Part shown: piece after piece, positions 60,735 to 64,000 of the stretch
Numbering within the stretch: the stretch's first letter is position 1
Layout: the number at the start of each line of letters is the position of its first letter
Assembly: GCA_024707205.1 (NCBI GenBank)
Contig: JANQAD010000001.1
Span: forward strand, 248,001 to 312,000
Length of the DNA stretch: 64,000 bases
Reading direction: 5' to 3'
Origin: Demequina sp.
GTDB lineage: Bacteria > Actinomycetota > Actinomycetes > Actinomycetales > Demequinaceae
Program-made: the position numbers and the translations under genes
The notes under the pieces: generated by a model
What the model was told of the DNA's origin: nothing
Seen by the model: only the letters and a program-made list of their open reading frames with translations
Databases searched by the model: none

Positions 60735-61346
60735 TTACGCGACTGACACGCGCGGCAAGCGCATCGCGAATCTCACCGTGTCCTCGTCGCCAGGGTTCAG
60801 CACGTGAAACCCAAGGCGTGCGTAGAAGGCGCCGGCATCGGCGTTTGCCGGATCCATGTCGAGGTGCACGCCAGTGGCACCCCGCGCGGCGAATGCATCG
60901 AGCAGGGTCTCGATCAGGCGGCGGCCGACCCCCTGCCCCCGGGCTTGGGGAAGCAAGTCGATGTGCAGATGCGCGGGGTACTCGTCAAGGTGAGGGGCGA
61001 TCATGCGGTCGGGGTTGAGACCCAACTCGGTCATCTCGCGCTCGTCTGCGCTCTTCCCCTCCAGGTCTCCGAATCGCTTGGCGAATCCTGGGAGCACGGC
61101 GGCGCGATAGCGCTCGACGAAGGCTCGCGTGTCTGCGGTGCCGAAGGCGTAACCGATCACGCGCTCGCCATCGTCGACCACGAGGGCCAAGTCCGGTTCG
61201 AGATCCACATAGGGTCCGCAGAAGATCTCGGGGATCAGATCGTCATCGCTGTAGATTCCCGTGGCGTCCTGCCCCGCGCGGCCCGTCTTGATGCATACGT
61301 CGAAGCAGTCGGCTCGGTCCTGAGGTCGATAGTTCCGAATCAGCAT
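60735..61346 (-). CDS. GNAT family N-acetyltransferase (OGA-type HAT-like)
   Basis: A 203-residue acetyltransferase: NYRPQDRADCFDVCIKTGRA, GQDATGIYSDDDLIPEIFCG, PYVDLEPDLALVVDDGERVI and LLPQARGQGVGRRLIETLLD (the acetyl-CoA loop QARGQGVGRR), ending GATGVHLDMDPANADAGAFY. This resembles the bacterial GNATs related to the C-terminal HAT-like domain of animal O-GlcNAcase. It is near, but not adjacent to, the GH84 gene (5 kb away), and the relation is inferred from sequence pattern. Confidence 0.8.
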   Translation of the reverse strand: MLIRNYRPQDRADCFDVCIKTGRAGQDATGIYSDDDLIPEIFCGPYVDLEPDLALVVDDGERVIGYAFGTADTRAFVERYRAAVLPGFAKRFGDLEGKSADEREMTELGLNPDRMIAPHLDEYPAHLHIDLLPQARGQGVGRRLIETLLDAFAARGATGVHLDMDPANADAGAFYARLGFHVLNPGDEDTVRFAMRLPRVSVA

Positions 61347-61372
61347 GCCGACAGTGTGCCCCAGAATGGCGC

Positions 61373-61798
61373 CTACTCCTCGTCGACCCCGGCCTCCCAG
61401 CCGTCGAACTCGCCGCCGTACTCGAGCGCGATGGCGCGGCACGCGGCCGTCGTGTCCCGCAGAAAGTCCGGTATCAGCGCGCGCCCGTGCGAGTCCACGA
61501 TCACGGGCCATGCGAGCGGTTCCTCCGGATGCGCATCGTGGTACTCGCGGTTGGGACCCGGCGTGCTCACCCGCATCCACTCGAGCCGCGCGTCGCGCGC
61601 CGCGGCCTCTGCAGCCTCCTCTGACGAGAAGTACAGGTAGAACGTGGTGTGCCGGGGCGCGCGCAGGTCCGCGCCCTGCTCGGCCATCGCGCCCACCACC
61701 TGCAGGTCGCGGTAAAGGATCCCGTCCACCTGCGAAGGCTCGTCCAGCTCCGCCTCCGTCATGGCGCGATCGCGCTTGAACCGATCAAGGAACCCCAT
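61373..61798 (-). CDS. RraB-like (ribonuclease E inhibitor) family protein
   Basis: A 141-residue cytoplasmic protein with the RraB-like pattern: QVDGILYRDLQVVGAMAEQG, ADLRAPRHTTFYLYFSSEEA and EYGGEFDGWEAGVDEE at the acidic C-terminus. RraB binds RNase E in enterobacteria; in actinobacteria the role of such proteins is not established. It begins with MGFLDRFKRDRAM. Confidence 0.72.
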   Translation of the reverse strand: MGFLDRFKRDRAMTEAELDEPSQVDGILYRDLQVVGAMAEQGADLRAPRHTTFYLYFSSEEAAEAAARDARLEWMRVSTPGPNREYHDAHPEEPLAWPVIVDSHGRALIPDFLRDTTAACRAIALEYGGEFDGWEAGVDEE

Positions 61799-61883
61799 GC
61801 AGCGACCCTATTTCCGGAGTGGCGGAAATGCGCGAGAAGACACAGCCCGTCCGACGCTGCCGCGGCTTCCGCCCCCACCTCGC

Positions 61884-62435
61884 CTACCCCCTCGCCGGCC
61901 ACCCCACGGCCTGCGCCCGCATCGCATTGCGCGCGTCCTTCACCCGCCCGTGATCCGCATGCGCCGCGCCGAGATCCAGGTTCAGCGGCGGCCGCAACGC
62001 CGCCACCACCTCCCGCTCAAGCGCCCCGGGCGCGGCGACCTCCACCCACGACACGTCCATGTTCTCCCGAATCCACTGGGAGACCTCCGCCTCATACGAG
62101 GCAGACAGCGCAATCCGCGACTCGCCCGCCCTCGCAACGTCCCCGGACCCGGCACCAAGCGCCGCCAGCGTCAGCCGCAGCGTCGAGGACCGCGCGCTCC
62201 CCTTCACATGCGTCGCAAGCCGCCCCCGCAGCCCCGCAGACGACGACGCCTTGCCCACGTAGTACACGTACGACTCCCCCATGCGCGTGCCATGCGCCCC
62301 GAACACCACGCTTCGCCGCGCCCACCACACGTACAGTCCGGCCGCACGTGGCGCCAGCTCGATGTACGTCGCCGGGTACCGGCGCGCAGGGTCCACCAAA
62401 GTCGCCACCGCCTCGGCGGCACTCAGCTCACTCAT
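61884..62435 (-). CDS. GIY-YIG domain protein
   Basis: A 183-residue protein: AAGLYVWWARRSVVFGAHGT, SYVYYVGKASSSAGLRGRLA and THVKGSARSSTLRLTLAALG have the GLY-x-W / YVYYVGKA spacing of a GIY-YIG nuclease-like domain, with Arg in GLRGRLATH. The C-terminal Glu (ALEREVVAALRPPLNLD) would be the metal ligand. No neighbour suggests its role. Confidence 0.78.
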   Translation of the reverse strand: MSELSAAEAVATLVDPARRYPATYIELAPRAAGLYVWWARRSVVFGAHGTRMGESYVYYVGKASSSAGLRGRLATHVKGSARSSTLRLTLAALGAGSGDVARAGESRIALSASYEAEVSQWIRENMDVSWVEVAAPGALEREVVAALRPPLNLDLGAAHADHGRVKDARNAMRAQAVGWPARG

Positions 62436-62583
62436 GACATCCAGCCCCTCAGCTCTCTGCCCTCAATACCGGCACCGTAGAGCTCCCCCACCGACGAAAG
62501 CGACCAAGAGTGACAAGGTAGACAAGTCGCCACCGTCATAGACCGGCCCGCGCCGCCTCTCCTCCTACAGGGAAGGGCTCATC

Positions 62584-63096
62584 ATGACGATCGCGATCGC
62601 GGAGTGGCAGCATTTTGGGCGCCGTCATGCCAGCCGGGCCGACGCTGTAGCCACCAAGCTCGCCTCCCTCGCCTCTCGCGATACTCGGGTTTTCGAGGAC
62701 TTCGATCTCGGCTCGGGCGAGCGCCCGCTCGACTTCCTTGTCATCTCGCCCGCCTCCGTTTTCACGGTTCGCCTTCACGAGGCCCGAGGCGCCGACATCC
62801 ACATCAACAACTACGGCATGACCGTCGAGGGCGCCGGGGTTCCGTGCCTGCGCCAGGCCAAGTTCGACGCCGAGCGCGCGTCCCGCGTCCTTGGCGCCCG
62901 GGCGGGCTTCGACGTCCCCGTTCGCGGCTGCGTCGTGCTCCTCACGGCAGGGCACGCGCCTCACATCGCCTACGAGCACCGGCCCATCGGCGTCTCCGTG
63001 CTCACTCCGCGCGACGTGCCGCGCTGGTTCCGCGGGCACCCAGCCGTGCTGGCCGCGAGCGAGCTCACCGAGCTCTGGTCCGCAGCGGCCGCCTAG
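62584..63096 (+). CDS. Degenerate NERD-like protein
   Basis: A 170-residue protein. [40 protein letters not shown] and [24 protein letters not shown] follow the NERD-family layout, but the catalytic D-x-DH and E/N-x-K positions (PLDFLV and TVRLHE) are not conserved, so it is probably not a nuclease. Its start ([20 protein letters not shown]) resembles the 36-codon frame at 47356. Its TAG stop overlaps the convergent glpK stop. Confidence 0.6.
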   Translation: MTIAIAEWQHFGRRHASRADAVATKLASLASRDTRVFEDFDLGSGERPLDFLVISPASVFTVRLHEARGADIHINNYGMTVEGAGVPCLRQAKFDAERASRVLGARAGFDVPVRGCVVLLTAGHAPHIAYEHRPIGVSVLTPRDVPRWFRGHPAVLAASELTELWSAAAA

Positions 63097-64000
63097 GACT
63101 CAACCCACCCATACGTCTTCGTGACCGCCTTGCGCCACTCGCCCAGCAGCCGCGCGGCCTCGTCTCGCGGCATCGACGGCGTCCAGCGGACGCCCTCGCG
63201 CCAGTTGGCGCGCAGCTCGTCGAGCGAGGACCAGTACCCCACCGCGAGCCCCGCCACGTAGGCGGCACCAAGCGACGTGGTCTCCGGCACCGCGGGCCGC
63301 ACCACGTCGAGCCCCAGCACGTCGGCCTGGAACTGCATGAGCAGCGAGTTCGCCGTCATCCCGCCGTCCACACGCAGTTGCCCGGAACCGGCGCCCAGGT
63401 CCGCCGCGACCGCCTCGAGCACGTCCGCGGTCTGGTACGCCGTGGCCTCGAGCACGGCCCGTGCCAAGTGGCCCCTATTCGCAAAGTGAGTGAGCCCAAC
63501 AACGGCGCCCCGAGCGTCGGGCCTCCAATAGGGGGCGAACAGGCCGGAGAAGGCGGGCACAAAGTAAACCCCGCCGTTGTCGGCAACCGTCGCGGCCACG
63601 TGCTCAATGTCGGCGGCCGAGGTGATCGCGCCAAGGTTGTCGCGCAGCCACTGGACCAGGGAGCCGGTCACCGCCACGGACCCCTCAAGCGCGTAGCGCG
63701 CGGGCGCGTCCCCCAGCCGGTAGCCCACGGTCGCGATGAGGCCGTGCGCGGACCTCACCACCCTTTCCCCGGTAGAGACGAGCACAAAGTTGCCCGTGCC
63801 GTACGTGCACTTGGTGTCGCCGGCGTCGAACGCGGCCTGCCCGAACGTCGCCGCCTGCTGGTCCCCAAGGATGCCCGCGATCGGCACGCCGTCGAGCAGC
63901 GAACGGGTGCTTGCCAGGCCATATACCTCGGACGATGAGCGGATCTGGGGCAGCATCTGGCGCGGCACGCCGAACGCCTCGAGCAGCCCATCGTCCCAGT
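63093..64000 (-). CDS. glpK: Glycerol kinase, C-terminal part (runs off window)
   Basis: Phosphorylates glycerol to glycerol 3-phosphate. The 302 visible codons contain [19 protein letters not shown], the typical [66 protein letters not shown] and [18 protein letters not shown]. The N-terminal half is outside. Its stop overlaps that of the degenerate NERD-like gene. A copy of the dispersed 10-mer (reverse) is at 63513-63522. Confidence 0.95.
   Translation of the reverse strand, partial: WDDGLLEAFGVPRQMLPQIRSSSEVYGLASTRSLLDGVPIAGILGDQQAATFGQAAFDAGDTKCTYGTGNFVLVSTGERVVRSAHGLIATVGYRLGDAPARYALEGSVAVTGSLVQWLRDNLGAITSAADIEHVAATVADNGGVYFVPAFSGLFAPYWRPDARGAVVGLTHFANRGHLARAVLEATAYQTADVLEAVAADLGAGSGQLRVDGGMTANSLLMQFQADVLGLDVVRPAVPETTSLGAAYVAGLAVGYWSSLDELRANWREGVRWTPSMPRDEAARLLGEWRKAVTKTYGWVES

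Noticed and set aside
1-64000. tRNA, rRNA, CRISPR arrays, insertion sequences or prophage genes
   Set aside because: I looked for cloverleaf-like arms, regularly spaced repeats, transposase or integrase motifs and phage structural genes and recognised none.

Overview
The window is high-GC, densely packed bacterial chromosome with many GTG starts and 4-base start/stop overlaps. Gene content points to an actinomycete, probably order Micrococcales (inference). The markers are folC followed by a DUF4233 gene and ndk, a type-2 ileS behind a T-box leader, a DUF222-HNH protein, a DipZ-type CcdA-thioredoxin fusion, a DUF2510 protein and a DUF6318 lipoprotein. No rRNA, tRNA, CRISPR array, transposase or prophage gene was recognised.

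Layout. 0-12 kb is core chromosome: smc (partial), UPF0114, ndk, apt, two membrane proteins, folC, a secreted beta-helix protein, a pilin-like protein, cysteine synthase, sulfurtransferase and ileS with its T-box. 12-23 kb is mixed housekeeping and hypothetical genes. 23.3-30.2 kb is an alpha-glucan locus on the minus strand: ROK regulator, binding protein, two permeases, GH13 and GH15-like enzymes. It is followed by dipZ. 32-39.6 kb holds hypothetical and exported proteins and a broken DUF1778/GNAT toxin-antitoxin pair.

39.9-48.6 kb reads as a defence island. In order it has a GIY-YIG/DUF2075 helicase with a MazG-like partner, an adenine methylase with a PD-(D/E)XK endonuclease, an XRE regulator, an Mrr-like endonuclease, a second PD-(D/E)XK protein and a NERD nuclease, and then RHH/MazF and Phd/YoeB toxin-antitoxin pairs. 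Part of this stretch is visibly poorer in GC than its surroundings.

49.3-61.3 kb is an amino-sugar catabolic locus built as two convergent operons. The plus-strand arm is ROK repressor, BadF-type kinase, Gfo/Idh oxidoreductase, alcohol dehydrogenase and Gfo/Idh oxidoreductase. The minus-strand arm is binding protein, two permeases, BadF-type kinase, SIS isomerase and a cytoplasmic GH84 beta-N-acetylglucosaminidase. Matching palindromes (15 of 19 bases) lie in front of both arms and suggest that the local ROK repressor controls both. The window ends with an RraB-like protein, a GIY-YIG protein, a degenerate NERD protein and the 3' part of glpK.

Two window-wide patterns stand out. Nine genes are broken by single-base indels, mostly in or beside short homopolymers, while their operon neighbours are intact; base-calling error is as likely as real decay. 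The 10-mer GCCCGACGCT occurs 19 times on the two strands against about 0.6 expected from base composition, in several reading frames and between genes.
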